Positions 41,317-51,100 of a stretch of 64,000 nucleotides of DNA are shown piece after piece. This DNA comes from CAZCFB01 sp964511535. GTDB lineage: Bacteria > Myxococcota_A > Polyangia > GCA-2747355 > CAZCFB01. The stretch's first letter is position 1, and every line of letters starts with the position of its first letter. Made by a program: the position numbers and the translations under genes. The notes beneath the pieces are model-generated. The model saw only the letters and a program-made list of their open reading frames with translations. It made no database searches and was not told the origin of the DNA. The stretch covers positions 1 to 64,000 of the forward strand of contig CAZEFW010000027.1 of the NCBI GenBank assembly GCA_964511535.1, read 5' to 3'.

Positions 41317-43272
41317 GTGTCCCAACCACCTCCCACCTCGCAGGGCGCGCACCTGGACCCCATCGCAGGCCTGTATCAAGACCTCCGACACGCCCTGGTC
41401 AGCGGAAACCTCACCGAAGCAGAGATGGTGGGCGAGAGCCTGCAGGCGCTGCTGATGGCGCAGGAAGACTTCTCCACCGACGAGCTGGCAGACAACCAGC
41501 TGCACCGGGAGGTGATGTCGATCCTGGTGCGCGCCATCAACAGCATCCTCTCCCGGGACAACCACGGAGGCCTCGAGGCGCTCAAGCTGCTGCCCGGCAA
41601 GGTCCTGATCAACGACTCAATGCTCTGGGTGGCAGCCTTCTGGACCGCCATCGCCCACCGCAACGCCGGGAACATCGATGGAGCCCGGGAGGCGAGCACT
41701 GAGGCGGTCTCCCTCTCTCGACGCCTGGGCGCGCGCGATCGCAGCACCAGCCTCGGCACGTTGGCCGAGATCGAGTACCAGAGCGGAAACCTGGAGCAAG
41801 CGGACCACTACCTGGAGCAGGCGCAGGAGCTGTCCCGGACCATCGATGATCGCCGCGGGCAGGCCAGCGCCAGGCTGGCCCAGGCCAGGGTCAGGGCCGC
41901 GGCGGGCGCCCTGGCCGAGGCGGCGTTCATCGCACACAACGCGCTGGTGCTGGATCCCACCTGGCCGGCGCCCATCGTCTTTTTGGGCCGCCAGGCGATG
42001 CTCGAGGGCAAGCTGAAGAAGGCGGAGCGGATCCTCGCCTTCCTGATGCGCCTGGAGCCGCGCCCGCCCGAGGCCGCCGCCGAGCTGGGCCTGCTGTCGG
42101 TGATCAGCTCCAGCCACATCCCGCTGCGGGTGCTGCGTGAATACCTGCAGCTGGAGGGGGCGCTGCCCGGCGAGGAGGTGGTCAGCCGGATGGGCAAGCT
42201 GGTGGAGCTGTGCCCCGACTTCCTCCACCTGCGCGAGAAGCTGGCCTGGAAGCTGCTTCACCTGGGACGCAACCAGGAAGCAGAGGAGCACTTTCAGGCG
42301 CTCGCCGAGCTGGAGCTCGATCTGGACATGCGCTCCTCGGTGCGCCTCGGGCTCGGCACCGCCGTCTCCCAGGCTGGCAAGGGCAGAGAGACGGGCAAGC
42401 GCCTGACCGACGCGCTGCGCTCGGTGCCGCCCTCGCTCAAGCCCACGCCCGAGAGCCGCCACGAGCGCGCCACACGCATGGTGCCGGTGATCGAGGAGGT
42501 GGCCCCGGGGCTGATGGAGGACGGCGGCTTCGACGAGGAGTCCCTCACCCCGTCGTTCATCGGCATGCCCCCGCCCCTGCCCCTGGGTGAGGTCGCGATC
42601 ACCGCCGAGCCGCCCCCCGCGGTGGGTACGCCAGGGCCAGCAGCGCCGGTGGATGATGACCAGCGGCGCACCATGCCCTTCACCATCGACGAGCAGGCAC
42701 CCTACGTGTTGGAGGCCTCACCCCCCACCGTGGATTCAGCGGCGGCGGCGCCCGACCCGCAACGCACCACCATGGACGAGGTGGACGGCCGCCAGGCCGT
42801 GTTCAAGGGGGGCCTGCAGCACCTGGGCGTCCCCGAGCTGTTGCAGTTCTTCCACAGCAGCCGCATGACCGGCACCCTGCTCATCAGCGCCGAGGAGGGC
42901 CTCGGCGCAGTCCATTTCCTGGGCGGCATGCTCGCCGGCGCTGCGTCGCCCGGCTGCAGCAACCTCGGTGACCTCGTGGTCTCCGAGGGGATCGCCTCGG
43001 CCGAGCAGGTGGCGCAGGCCACCGCGAGCCAGGAGGCGGAGCAGGACAGCCGCCTGTTGGGCGCCATCCTGGTGGATCAGGGACTGGCGACGCGAGCGGC
43101 GGTCAACGGGATGCTGGAGAAGCAGGTCTTCCTGGCCATCGGCGAGATGATGGAGTGGCGCGAGGGCCACTTCGCCTTCTCACCCGAGCGCGGCGACGGC
43201 CAGGCAGTCTCCGAGGTGGAGATCCGGCTGGATCCGCAGATGGTGTTGCTGGACGTGCTGGGCGGGGATTGA
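41317..43272 (+). CDS. TPR protein with C-terminal PATAN (DUF4388) domain
   Basis: About 651 aa from GTG 41317; the frame is open back to TTG 41242, which sits in a C-rich tract, and neither start has a good ribosome site. Residues up to about 400 are TPR-like helical repeats (AFWTAIAHRNAGNIDGAREASTEAVSLSRR; EYQSGNLEQADHYLEQAQELSR). A Pro/Ala-rich, low-complexity linker follows, then a DUF4388/PATAN domain (about 515-650: FKGGLQHLGVPELLQFFHSSRMTGTLLIS, VHFLGGMLAGA, GEMMEWREGHFAF). PATAN proteins act in bacterial signalling, often with receivers or Ras-like GTPases. The next gene, on the other strand, is a second, single-domain PATAN protein. Confidence 0.82.
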   Translation: MSQPPPTSQGAHLDPIAGLYQDLRHALVSGNLTEAEMVGESLQALLMAQEDFSTDELADNQLHREVMSILVRAINSILSRDNHGGLEALKLLPGKVLINDSMLWVAAFWTAIAHRNAGNIDGAREASTEAVSLSRRLGARDRSTSLGTLAEIEYQSGNLEQADHYLEQAQELSRTIDDRRGQASARLAQARVRAAAGALAEAAFIAHNALVLDPTWPAPIVFLGRQAMLEGKLKKAERILAFLMRLEPRPPEAAAELGLLSVISSSHIPLRVLREYLQLEGALPGEEVVSRMGKLVELCPDFLHLREKLAWKLLHLGRNQEAEEHFQALAELELDLDMRSSVRLGLGTAVSQAGKGRETGKRLTDALRSVPPSLKPTPESRHERATRMVPVIEEVAPGLMEDGGFDEESLTPSFIGMPPPLPLGEVAITAEPPPAVGTPGPAAPVDDDQRRTMPFTIDEQAPYVLEASPPTVDSAAAAPDPQRTTMDEVDGRQAVFKGGLQHLGVPELLQFFHSSRMTGTLLISAEEGLGAVHFLGGMLAGAASPGCSNLGDLVVSEGIASAEQVAQATASQEAEQDSRLLGAILVDQGLATRAAVNGMLEKQVFLAIGEMMEWREGHFAFSPERGDGQAVSEVEIRLDPQMVLLDVLGGD

Positions 43273-43293
43273 GCCGCGGGCGCCGCGAGGCGC

Positions 43294-43617
43294 TCACCCG
43301 ACCGTCGTCCCCTCCTCCTGCCGCGCCCGCTGCAGGATCGCCTTGGTGGAGATGGAGACGTTGTGCTCGTGCGCGCCCTTGCCCTGCAGGGGCGTGGTTT
43401 GGATCGCCGCCCCGGCGCCCCAGCCGAGCATCCGGTGGAAAGCCTGGTGACCTGCCATGGCCTCCAGGCCCTGGATCTGGGCGTGAATGATCTGCCCCTG
43501 CTCGAGAACGATGGTGCCGCGCTGCTCGCCAGCCGCCACGTGGAACACCATGTCGTTGGACACCAGCCACGCGAGGTGGACCAGGTCGAGAAGGTTGAAA
43601 TCGGCGCGCGTGGGCAT
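43294..43617 (-). CDS. Small single-domain PATAN (DUF4388) protein
   Basis: 107 aa from ATG 43617; the frame opens at 43695, but the extra 26 residues do not fit the domain. It consists almost only of one DUF4388-like domain: FNLLDLVHLAWLVSNDMVFHVA, GTIVLEQGQIIHAQIQG, GHQAFHRMLGWGAG. It is convergent with the TPR-PATAN gene (stops 21 bp apart) and divergent from the roadblock gene. Single-domain PATAN proteins are thought to be small signalling adaptors; partner unknown. Confidence 0.7.
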   Translation of the reverse strand: MPTRADFNLLDLVHLAWLVSNDMVFHVAAGEQRGTIVLEQGQIIHAQIQGLEAMAGHQAFHRMLGWGAGAAIQTTPLQGKGAHEHNVSISTKAILQRARQEEGTTVG

Positions 43618-43739
43618 GAACAATCCCCAAGCTAGCCCATTTATGCCGAGGGTTGCAAGAATGTGGTGTTCGACGGCTTTGCAAAGTATCATCATAGGTT
43701 AACCATGGATAACTGCGGTAGAACCTACGAGGCAGACCG

Positions 43740-45107
43740 ATGAGCACTGTCACCCTCATCTGGGTCGCATCGCTGGGCGGCGCCCTGCTGTTCTTCTTCA
43801 GCGGCTTCCTCCTCAGTCGAAGGTTGGACCTGTCGACTGTGGCGGACGATCTGGACTACTCCAGCCAGAAGAGCGAACAGCAGATGGCCGCCATGCGCGA
43901 ACAGCTGCGCCAGATCAAACTTCGAGAGTCCGAGGCGAACCGAGCCCTCGGTCGGCTCCGAGACGACAACAAGGAGCTGGTACAGAAGCTGGAGGAGGGC
44001 GAGAGCAAGCTGAAGCTCGCCCGCAACCAGCTCGAACAGGCCCTCGGGACCCGGCGCTCGACGTTGGCCCAGTTCGGCGAGGACGAAAACACTGGCGACA
44101 GGGTGGCCCAGCTCAAGGACGCGCTGGACGAGGCCCTCACCCGACGCAAGGAGGCGGAGCAGAAGGCCGAGACGTTCAAGGACAGACTGGACCTGAGCAG
44201 CGAGGAGACCCGCGCGCTCGAGGATCGTTGCGCAACCCTGGAAGACGAGATGCAGGCGCTGAGAGGCACAGGCCGCGCCAGCGCCTCGCGCCTGACTCAG
44301 CCCCAGTGGCGGGCCGACGGCGCCGACGAGGAGCTGGCCGGGATGGTCGAGGGGCTCAAGGGCGAGGTGGAGACCCTCACCGCGGCCATGAAGAACCTGC
44401 GGCAGCAGTACGAGGACGCCGAGCGGCGCAACGACGAGCTGCGCCTGCAGCTGCACAGCAAGGAGCGGGAGATCAAGGAAGCCCAGGCAGTCAACCAGGA
44501 GCTGGTTCGCCTGCGCAAGGAGGTGGAGGAGGCGGAGCACGCCCGGCGCGTGCTGCGCAAGCGCCTGGAGGACGCCCCGGGCGGCACCCACTACCTGCAT
44601 CAGGACACCGAGGTCAACGCCCTGCAGCAACAGATCGAGCAGCTGAACCACCAGCTCGACATCCTCCGCACGGAGAACGAGAGCCTGCGCGATCTGGCCG
44701 AGGGGACCGAGGACACTGGCAGGCGGAGGCGCTCGCGCTCCGATACGCGCCCGATGAAGGCCCTGAGCGGAGACATCCAGGAGCAGATGGAGACCTACAT
44801 GACCGCCGAGGCGACCCTCGGGATCGTGCTCTCCGACGACAACGGGCTGCCGGTGATGTCCCACGGCGAGCATATCGACGAGATCGCGGCGGTGGCCGCG
44901 CACGTGACCAAGCTGAGCTCCACCACCGCCAAGCTGCTCCCCATGGGCGCGCTGGCGCGCCTGACCATGGAGGACGTGGAGGAGCGGACGGTCACCATCT
45001 TCCCCGTGGCCAATGAGGAGCTGATGTTGGCGCTGCTCAGCGACGGGGCGCCTCCCGACGAGACAGGGCTAGCGGAGGTGCTGGCCCACGCCGAGGCGAT
45101 GATTTAG
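43740..45107 (+). CDS. Membrane-anchored coiled-coil protein with C-terminal roadblock/LC7 domain
   Basis: 455 aa. One N-terminal membrane segment (about 5-27, LIWVASLGGALLFFFSGFLL) is followed by some 300 residues of heptad coiled coil and a short Arg-rich stretch. Residues 340-455 look like a roadblock/LC7 domain (EATLGIVLSDDNGLPVMSHGEHIDEIAAVAAHVTKLSS), the fold of MglB, the GTPase-activating partner of the polarity GTPase MglA. A membrane-tethered roadblock protein could position or regulate such a GTPase (inference); no GTPase gene is in the window. It is followed by PilZ-like and PEGA genes on the same strand with gaps of 19 and 3 nt, suggesting one transcript. Confidence 0.82.
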   Translation: MSTVTLIWVASLGGALLFFFSGFLLSRRLDLSTVADDLDYSSQKSEQQMAAMREQLRQIKLRESEANRALGRLRDDNKELVQKLEEGESKLKLARNQLEQALGTRRSTLAQFGEDENTGDRVAQLKDALDEALTRRKEAEQKAETFKDRLDLSSEETRALEDRCATLEDEMQALRGTGRASASRLTQPQWRADGADEELAGMVEGLKGEVETLTAAMKNLRQQYEDAERRNDELRLQLHSKEREIKEAQAVNQELVRLRKEVEEAEHARRVLRKRLEDAPGGTHYLHQDTEVNALQQQIEQLNHQLDILRTENESLRDLAEGTEDTGRRRRSRSDTRPMKALSGDIQEQMETYMTAEATLGIVLSDDNGLPVMSHGEHIDEIAAVAAHVTKLSSTTAKLLPMGALARLTMEDVEERTVTIFPVANEELMLALLSDGAPPDETGLAEVLAHAEAMI

Positions 45108-45126
45108 CAGGTCGAGAGGACACACA

Positions 45127-45453
45127 ATGTTCAAGGTGAACATCCGCTTCATCGGCCACTCCATGGAGGACCGCCGGGCGCTGCAGGACCATGTTCAGCA
45201 GCGGACTCAGGCGGTGGTGCTGATCCCGCCACAGGGCGAGGACGGCGCCGCCGACCAGGGTGAAGATCTCTCCAAGGAGACGAGCCGGGTAATGACCAAC
45301 AAGGTGCAGGAGATCAGCCAGGAGGGCTGCACCTTCAACGCCTCCAGCGTCGACGGCCTCATGCCAGGATCCAACATCACCGTGCGGCTCGTGGCTGACG
45401 GGCTGGCGCTGGAGCTGGGCTGCAGGGTCGTCCATGTCTCACGCGCGAGGTAG
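45127..45453 (+). CDS. Small PilZ-like domain protein
   Basis: 108 aa; GAGAGGA precedes ATG. The C-terminal half has the pattern of a PilZ barrel: NKVQEISQEGCTFNAS, then LMPGSNITVRL and LELGCRVVHVS. In canonical c-di-GMP-binding PilZ domains the signature is RxxxR with (D/N)xSxxG; here the second box reads EISQEG with Glu in the first position, and the RxxxR box is not evident, so it may be a non-binding PilZ variant or bind differently. It sits between the roadblock gene and the PEGA gene. Confidence 0.6.
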   Translation: MFKVNIRFIGHSMEDRRALQDHVQQRTQAVVLIPPQGEDGAADQGEDLSKETSRVMTNKVQEISQEGCTFNASSVDGLMPGSNITVRLVADGLALELGCRVVHVSRAR

Positions 45454-45456
45454 GCC

Positions 45457-46488
45457 ATGAGCCCGGGCGGCAGCAAGACCGTTGCGGCCGCCGCAGCGGT
45501 GCTGGTGGCGCTGTGGCTCGGCGGCGCCCCGGAGGCGAGGGCCGAGGGGACCGCCGTGGCCGTGCTCGACCTCGCCTTCGAGGGAGAGATCCCGTCCTGG
45601 ATGAGCGCCAGGCTGCGCGCGCGGCTGGAGCAGGGGCTCGCCGCCACGGGGCTGATCATGATGCCCGAGGAGCGCATCAAGGCGGCGCTCACCGGCTCCG
45701 GCGGCAGCTGCGCCACCGCCCTGTGCCGCAAGGCGCTGGGGCAGAAGCTCGGCTGTGACTACCTGGTGGGCGGCCTGATCCGGGGGGAGGCGCGCAGCTA
45801 CACCTTCGAGCTGTGGATCGCCAGGGCCGACAGCGGGGAGGTGGCCGCCACCTTGATGGAGACCTGCGACATCTGCGGCCAGCAGAAGGTGTTCACGCGC
45901 ACCGAGCTGGTGGCCTCGCAGCTTGCGGCGCGCATGGAGCGCGGCCAGAAAACCCCGGCCCGGGTGCTGGTGCAGAGCGATCCTCCCGGCGCCCGCGTGC
46001 GCGTCGGCGACGAGGACCGGGGCAGCACCCCCGTGGCTCTGTCCCTGCCGCCGGGCAAACATGACATCACGCTGGAGCTCGCGGACCACATCCCGGCCGC
46101 CATCCAGGTGGATGCCCAGGCCGGCATGGAGGTGCGCCGGCGGGTGACCCTCATCCCGGCCGGCGGCTCGGGCACCACGCGGATGCTCGGCTGGGCAGCG
46201 GCGGGCGCCGGCGTCGCAGCGCTCGCCGCCGGCATCGTGCTGATGATCATCGACGGCAACGGGGTGGGCTGCACCGGAGACGAGGTGACCATCGGCGCCA
46301 CCACCCGGCCCTGCCCCGAGCGGTACGAGACCATGGCGGCCGGGGCGGTGCTGGCGGGGCTCGGCGGCGTGGCCCTGGCAGGCGGCGGGACGCTGCTCTA
46401 CCTGGACCGGCGGGCGCGGAGCAGCGAGGCGCGGGCGGCCGCCGGGGTGCGCCTGACCGGCGCTGGCCTGCAGGGGCGGTTTTGGTAG
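45457..46488 (+). CDS. Secreted PEGA-domain protein with two C-terminal membrane segments
   Basis: 343 aa. Signal peptide (ALWLGGAPEARAEG). Residues 30-160 form a mixed domain like the N-terminal part of TolB-type or CsgG-like sensors (AVLDLAFEG, LGCDYLVGGLI) with three paired Cys. A PEGA repeat follows (about 168-235: ARVLVQSDPPGARVRVGDEDRGSTPVALSLPPGKHDITLE). Two hydrophobic segments (about 245-268 and 293-315) flank a Cys-containing loop. Probably envelope-anchored. Its last codons overlap the TTG start of the glycosyltransferase, so the downstream genes may be in the same transcript. Confidence 0.8.
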   Translation: MSPGGSKTVAAAAAVLVALWLGGAPEARAEGTAVAVLDLAFEGEIPSWMSARLRARLEQGLAATGLIMMPEERIKAALTGSGGSCATALCRKALGQKLGCDYLVGGLIRGEARSYTFELWIARADSGEVAATLMETCDICGQQKVFTRTELVASQLAARMERGQKTPARVLVQSDPPGARVRVGDEDRGSTPVALSLPPGKHDITLELADHIPAAIQVDAQAGMEVRRRVTLIPAGGSGTTRMLGWAAAGAGVAALAAGIVLMIIDGNGVGCTGDEVTIGATTRPCPERYETMAAGAVLAGLGGVALAGGGTLLYLDRRARSSEARAAAGVRLTGAGLQGRFW

Positions 46489-47486
46489 AGGGGGCGCCCG
46501 AAAAGGCGGCGGCGGGGGGCGCCTCCAGGCCGTACCTCTCGCTGGTGATCCCGATCTTCTGCGAGGAGCAGGTGTTGCCGGAGCTGCTGGCGCGCACCAG
46601 GGCGGCCCTCGACGGTCTGGAGCAGACCAGCGAGCTGCTCTTCGTGGACGACGGCAGCGACGACGGCTCGTTCGAGCTGCTGCGCGCGGCCGCCCAGGAT
46701 GACCCGCGCGTGCGGGTGGTCAAGCTGTCGCGCAACTTCGGCCTTCAGCAGGCCGTCTCCGCCGGGCTGGACCACGCACGCGGCCAGGTCATCGCCCTGA
46801 TGGACGGCGACCTGCAGGACCCTCCCGAGCTGCTGGGCCAGATGCTGCAGCGGCTGGAGGAGGGCCACGACGTGGTCTACATGATCAAGCGCAGCCGCAA
46901 GGAGGGGCTGCTGCGCAAGGCAGGCTTCCGGCTGTTCTACTGGCTGTTTCAGCGGCTCTCCAGGACCCCGCTGCCGCCCACCGCGGGGCTGTTCAGCGTC
47001 ATGCGGCGCCGGGCGGTGCAAGCGATCCTCGACTGCCCCGAGCGCAACCGCTTCATCCCGGGGCTGCGCACATGGGTCGGCTACTCGCAGGTGGGCATGG
47101 AGTTCGACCGGGAGGCGCGGCAGGCCGGCGAGCCGAGCCAGACCCTGGGCCGGCTGGTGCGGCTGGCCTTCGACGCGCTCTACTCCTTCACCGACGTGCC
47201 GCTCAAGCTGGCGCTGCTGCTCGGGCTCGGCACCTCGCTCATGAGCTTCCTGGCCGTGATCATCGTCTCGAGCCTGCGCATCTTCACCGACCTGGCCATC
47301 TCGGGCTGGGCCTCCACCCTGGTGGCGATCTTCTTCATGGGGGGCGTGCAGCTGATCTGCGTCGGGCTGCTGGGCGAATACATCAGCCGCATCTACCAGG
47401 AGGTGCGGCGCCGGCCGCGCTACATCGTCGAGTCCGTGCTGCAGGCGGCACCAAAGGAGGACCACCCTGGACCGGGAGACCCTTGA
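46482..47486 (+). CDS. Glycosyltransferase family 2, polyprenyl-phosphate type, with two membrane segments
   Basis: 334 aa starting at TTG 46482, which overlaps the previous stop. The GT2 catalytic domain shows SLVIPIFCEEQVL, FVDDGSDD, and the metal site MDGDLQDPPE; the NFGLQQAVSAGL helix is typical of dolichol-phosphate-mannose-synthase-like enzymes. Two C-terminal hydrophobic segments (about 240-262 and 272-297) anchor it in the inner membrane, as in GtrB/ArnC relatives that load sugar onto undecaprenyl phosphate. Such loaded sugars feed GT-C or YfhO-type enzymes, and a YfhO-like gene follows two genes on, so the three may work together on a surface glycan (inference). Confidence 0.9.
   Translation: MVEGAPEKAAAGGASRPYLSLVIPIFCEEQVLPELLARTRAALDGLEQTSELLFVDDGSDDGSFELLRAAAQDDPRVRVVKLSRNFGLQQAVSAGLDHARGQVIALMDGDLQDPPELLGQMLQRLEEGHDVVYMIKRSRKEGLLRKAGFRLFYWLFQRLSRTPLPPTAGLFSVMRRRAVQAILDCPERNRFIPGLRTWVGYSQVGMEFDREARQAGEPSQTLGRLVRLAFDALYSFTDVPLKLALLLGLGTSLMSFLAVIIVSSLRIFTDLAISGWASTLVAIFFMGGVQLICVGLLGEYISRIYQEVRRRPRYIVESVLQAAPKEDHPGPGDP
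47455..47460 (+). promoter_or_regulatory. Ribosome binding site AGGAGG that decides the methyltransferase start
   Basis: Full AGGAGG inside the end of the glycosyltransferase gene, 6 nt before CTG 47467. The next ordinary start in frame (GTG 47539) is 78 nt away with no site, so CTG initiation is favoured. Confidence 0.6.
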
Positions 47487-48192
47487 CCTTCACCACCGCA
47501 TCGAGCTGAAGCACTGGTGGTTCACCGGGAGACGGGCCGTGCTGGATCGCGTGCTCGGCGCCCACCTGCCCCATGGTCGGCCCACCATCGCGGAGGTCGG
47601 CTGCGGCACCGGCGGCAACCTGCCCATGCTGGCGCGTCACGGCGAGGCGGTGGGCCTGGACAGCGCCCCGTTCGCCGTGGACATGGCGCGCCAGAACACC
47701 GGGCTGCCCGTGTGGGCCGCCACCCTCCCGGGGCCGCTGCCCGACGGGGTCGGGCCCTTCGACGCGGTGTGCCTGTTCGACGTGCTGGAGCATATCGAGG
47801 ACGACGGGGCGGCCCTGGACTCGGTGGCCGGGATGATCCACCCGGGGGGGCTGCTGTTCGTGACCGTGCCGGCGCTGCCCTGGCTCTGGAGCCGACACGA
47901 CGTGGCCTTCGGTCACCACAGGCGCTACCTGCAGGGTCCGCTGCTGGCGCTGCTGCGGGACCACGGGTTCGAGGTGTTGCACAGCTCCTATTTCTGCTCC
48001 CTGCTGCTGCCGGCCATCGTCGCCATCCGGCAGGTCAACCGCCTGATGGGGGTGGAGGGCGGGCAGGACTTCGACATCCCCGCCGCCGGCATGAACCTGG
48101 CGCTGCGCAAGGTGTTCAGCGCGGAGGCCGGGTGGGTGGCGCGCGGATCGCTCCCCCTGGGTAGCTCCCTGCTGGCGGTGGCCCGGCGGTGA
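47467..48192 (+). CDS. SAM-dependent methyltransferase, likely CTG start
   Basis: 241 aa from CTG 47467. The residues gained by this start (LDRETLDLHHRIELKHWWFTGRR) contain the HWWF-x-GRR motif that commonly opens this methyltransferase class; the ordinary GTG at 47539 would cut it off. SAM-binding motif I is EVGCGTGGN, followed by GLDSAP and the DVLEHIEDD block. HHRRYL and a hydrophobic C-terminal half (LLLPAIVAIRQVNRLMGV) fit enzymes acting on lipid-linked or membrane glycan substrates. It overlaps the glycosyltransferase end by 20 nt and shares its stop with the next start (GTGA), so the three genes are coupled. Confidence 0.85.
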   Translation: MDRETLDLHHRIELKHWWFTGRRAVLDRVLGAHLPHGRPTIAEVGCGTGGNLPMLARHGEAVGLDSAPFAVDMARQNTGLPVWAATLPGPLPDGVGPFDAVCLFDVLEHIEDDGAALDSVAGMIHPGGLLFVTVPALPWLWSRHDVAFGHHRRYLQGPLLALLRDHGFEVLHSSYFCSLLLPAIVAIRQVNRLMGVEGGQDFDIPAAGMNLALRKVFSAEAGWVARGSLPLGSSLLAVARR

Positions 48193-51100
48193 GCAGCCTG
48201 GCCGCCCTGGCGGGCCGGCTGCGCCGGTGGCGGCCGGAGGATCGCTTCAGCTGCCTCGGCGCCTACGCGCTGCTGCTCGCCTGGTGCTGGCCGCTGGTGG
48301 CCGACGGCGACAGCCGCGGCTCGCCGGTGTACGTGGACTGGGAGTGGTTCCTCGCCTACTACCAGGTGCTGCGGTCCACCCTGCTGGACCACGGCCAGTT
48401 CCCGGGCTTCAACCCGTACATGTACCTCGGCTCGCCGCTGTGGGCCAACCCGCAGATCGGGCCGGTGACCCACATCACCCCGCTCGTGCTCGGCTTCGGC
48501 GTGGTGCACGGCATGAAGCTCGGGCTGGCCGCGTGCTACTTCATCTCCTTCGAGACGGCGAGGGCCCTGGGCCGGGCGCTGTTCCAGCGGCCCTTGCCGG
48601 CCGTGGTGGCCGGCCTGCTCTACGCGCTGAACACCGGGGTGACGTCCCAGCTGATCCTGGGGCACGGCTGCTTCATCGCGTACTGCCTCGCCCCGCTGCT
48701 GGTGCTGTACTGCCTGCGGCTCACCGAGCGACGGTGGGCGGGCGCGGCCGCCGGCGCGGTGGCGGGCCTGATGGTCCACTACGGCATCCACTACTACCTG
48801 ATCTACGCCTTCGCGCTGTGCGGCTTGCTGGTGCTGTGCCGCGGCGTCCGGCGCAGAGCCTGGGCCGACATGGCCCGCTTCGGCGCCCTGTTCGGCCTCT
48901 TCCTGCTGGCGGTGTCCGCCGTGCGGCTGCTGCCGATCCTGGAGGTGATGGCCGATCACCCGCGCAAGCTGTGGCTCCCGTTCGGCCTCGACGCCAGGGC
49001 GCTGTGGCAGATGTTCGGCGTGCCCGGCCTGGAGCCCGGGTCGTTCAGCCTCGACATCCGCCAGGGGGGGGTGCAGTTCAGCCTGGTGGCCGGCGAGTTC
49101 CGCGCCTATCCGGGGCTGCTGGTGGTGGCTGCGGCGGCGCTGTCGTTGCGCTGGGGCGTGCGCTGGTTTCATCTGGGCGCGCTGCTGTCGCTGCTGCTGC
49201 TGCTCGGCACCTACCAGCCCTGGCACCTGTCGCGCTGGCTCGGGCTGGCGCCGCCCTTTGACGCCATGTGGGTGGTGACGCGCTGGCGCGTGATGCTGCT
49301 GGCGTGCCTGGCTTTCGCCGCCGCGCAGGGGGTTGACGGCGCGCTGGGCTGGCTCGAAGAACGGGGACGGTCCGGAGCCGTGACCCTGGGCAAGGCCATG
49401 GCCTGGGCGCTGCCGCTGGAGCTGCTGCTGCTGCTGGCGCCGGACTGGAACGCCGAGATGGCCGCATACCGCGACCGCCCCATGAGCCGGGCGGGCCTCG
49501 GCATCCCCGCCACGAAGCACATGCTGTCGGTGCGCCAGGTCCACCGGGTCTGGAAGGGGGCCAAGTCGACCCCCTACTTCGCCATGTTCCGCGCCAACCT
49601 CGGGGCGGCCGCGGGCTACGATCCGCTGTTCGGCTACCTGCCAGCGCGGTCCATCCGCACCCACCGGGGGCACCCGGACTACCGGGGGGAGTACGTGGTG
49701 GACGGCGAGGCGGTGACGCCTGACAGCTGGTCGCCCAACCGGATCCAACTAACCGGGTTAGTTCCGGGGGCCACCCTCGAGGTGAACCTGAATCCCGGCC
49801 GGGGCTGGACCGTAAACGGCGAGCCCCTGTTTGAAGGACTCAAACTTTTCGAGTTAAGACGAAGGTTTGTGGCCAAGGTCCCGGCTTCGGGCGAGGTGGA
49901 GCTGCGTTATACGCCGCCTGGACTCATCGCTGGAATGTTAACCGGGTTAGTTTGCGCCCTCGTCCTGCTCGCCTGGTGGTGGCGCGAGCGTCGCCCCGCT
50001 TCCCGCGCCGCCCCCCTCCCCTCCGCGCTGCTGTGCCTGCTATTGGCGGCGTGCTCGGATCCTGCCCCAACCTCCACCCCGGACATGGCGCCGCCGCTCG
50101 ACGCCGCGCCGCCCGACCTGGTGCCCCACGACCTGTACTCCGGGCCGGCTGGTGACGCAGGCACCGACCCCTACGGCGGCTTCACCCGGGTCAAGAGCAA
50201 GGGCTCGGGCTACTTCCGCGTGGAGCAGGTCGACGGTCGCTGGTGGTTCATCACCCCCGACGGAAACGGTTTCCTCTCCATGGGGGTCAACACCGTGACC
50301 CCCAACACCGACGTGGCCCCCAAGCTCGGCTACTCGCCGTACAACAAGAACATCCTCAAGCTGCACGGCACCGAGCAGGCGTGGGCGGACAAGGTCGCCT
50401 CGCGCTACGCCAGCTGGGGTTTCAACACCCTGGGCGCCTGGAGCAAGGACAGCCTGTTCAAAAAGAAGCTGGCCTATACCCGGGTGCTGTACCTGTCAGG
50501 CGCGAGCTGGGGCAAAGGCGGCTTTCCGGATGTGTACGATCCCAAGTGGGCCGCCAGGGTCAAGACCGAGGCCCAAAAGGCGTGCGCCGGCTCCGCCAAG
50601 GATCCTTACCTCATCGGCTACTTCCTCGACAACGAGGTCTCCTGGACCGTGGACCACCGCAACCTGAGCCACCTGCTGGACCGCTTCCTCGGGCTGGACG
50701 CCACGGCGGCCGGCAAGATCGCGGCGGTGGCCTCGCTCAAGAAGCGGCACCAGACCGTTGCCGCGTTCAACATGGCGTGGGGCACCAAGTACGCCGCCTG
50801 GGACGACCTGCTCAAGGAGACCAAGCTCACCTCCCCGGCCCTGGACCACAAGGGAGCGAAGCCAGACCGCGAGGCGTTCCTCGCCGAGACGGCCGATGCG
50901 TACTTCAAGATCCTCACCGCCGAGGTCAAAGCGGCGGATCCAAACCACCTGATCCTGGGCAACCGATGGATCGGCCTGCTGGCGCCGCGAGCCGTGGTCA
51001 AGGTCGCTGGAAAGTACTGCGATGTGGTCTCGGTCAATCCGTACGAGTTTACCGATATCATCAAAAAAATCGCTCAACTGGGCCAGGATGTGGTCTCGCC

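Noticed and set aside
46247..47465. Minus-strand frames opposite the PEGA and glycosyltransferase genes
   Set aside because: High-GC antisense frames without motifs; the plus-strand genes have clear catalytic and PEGA motifs.
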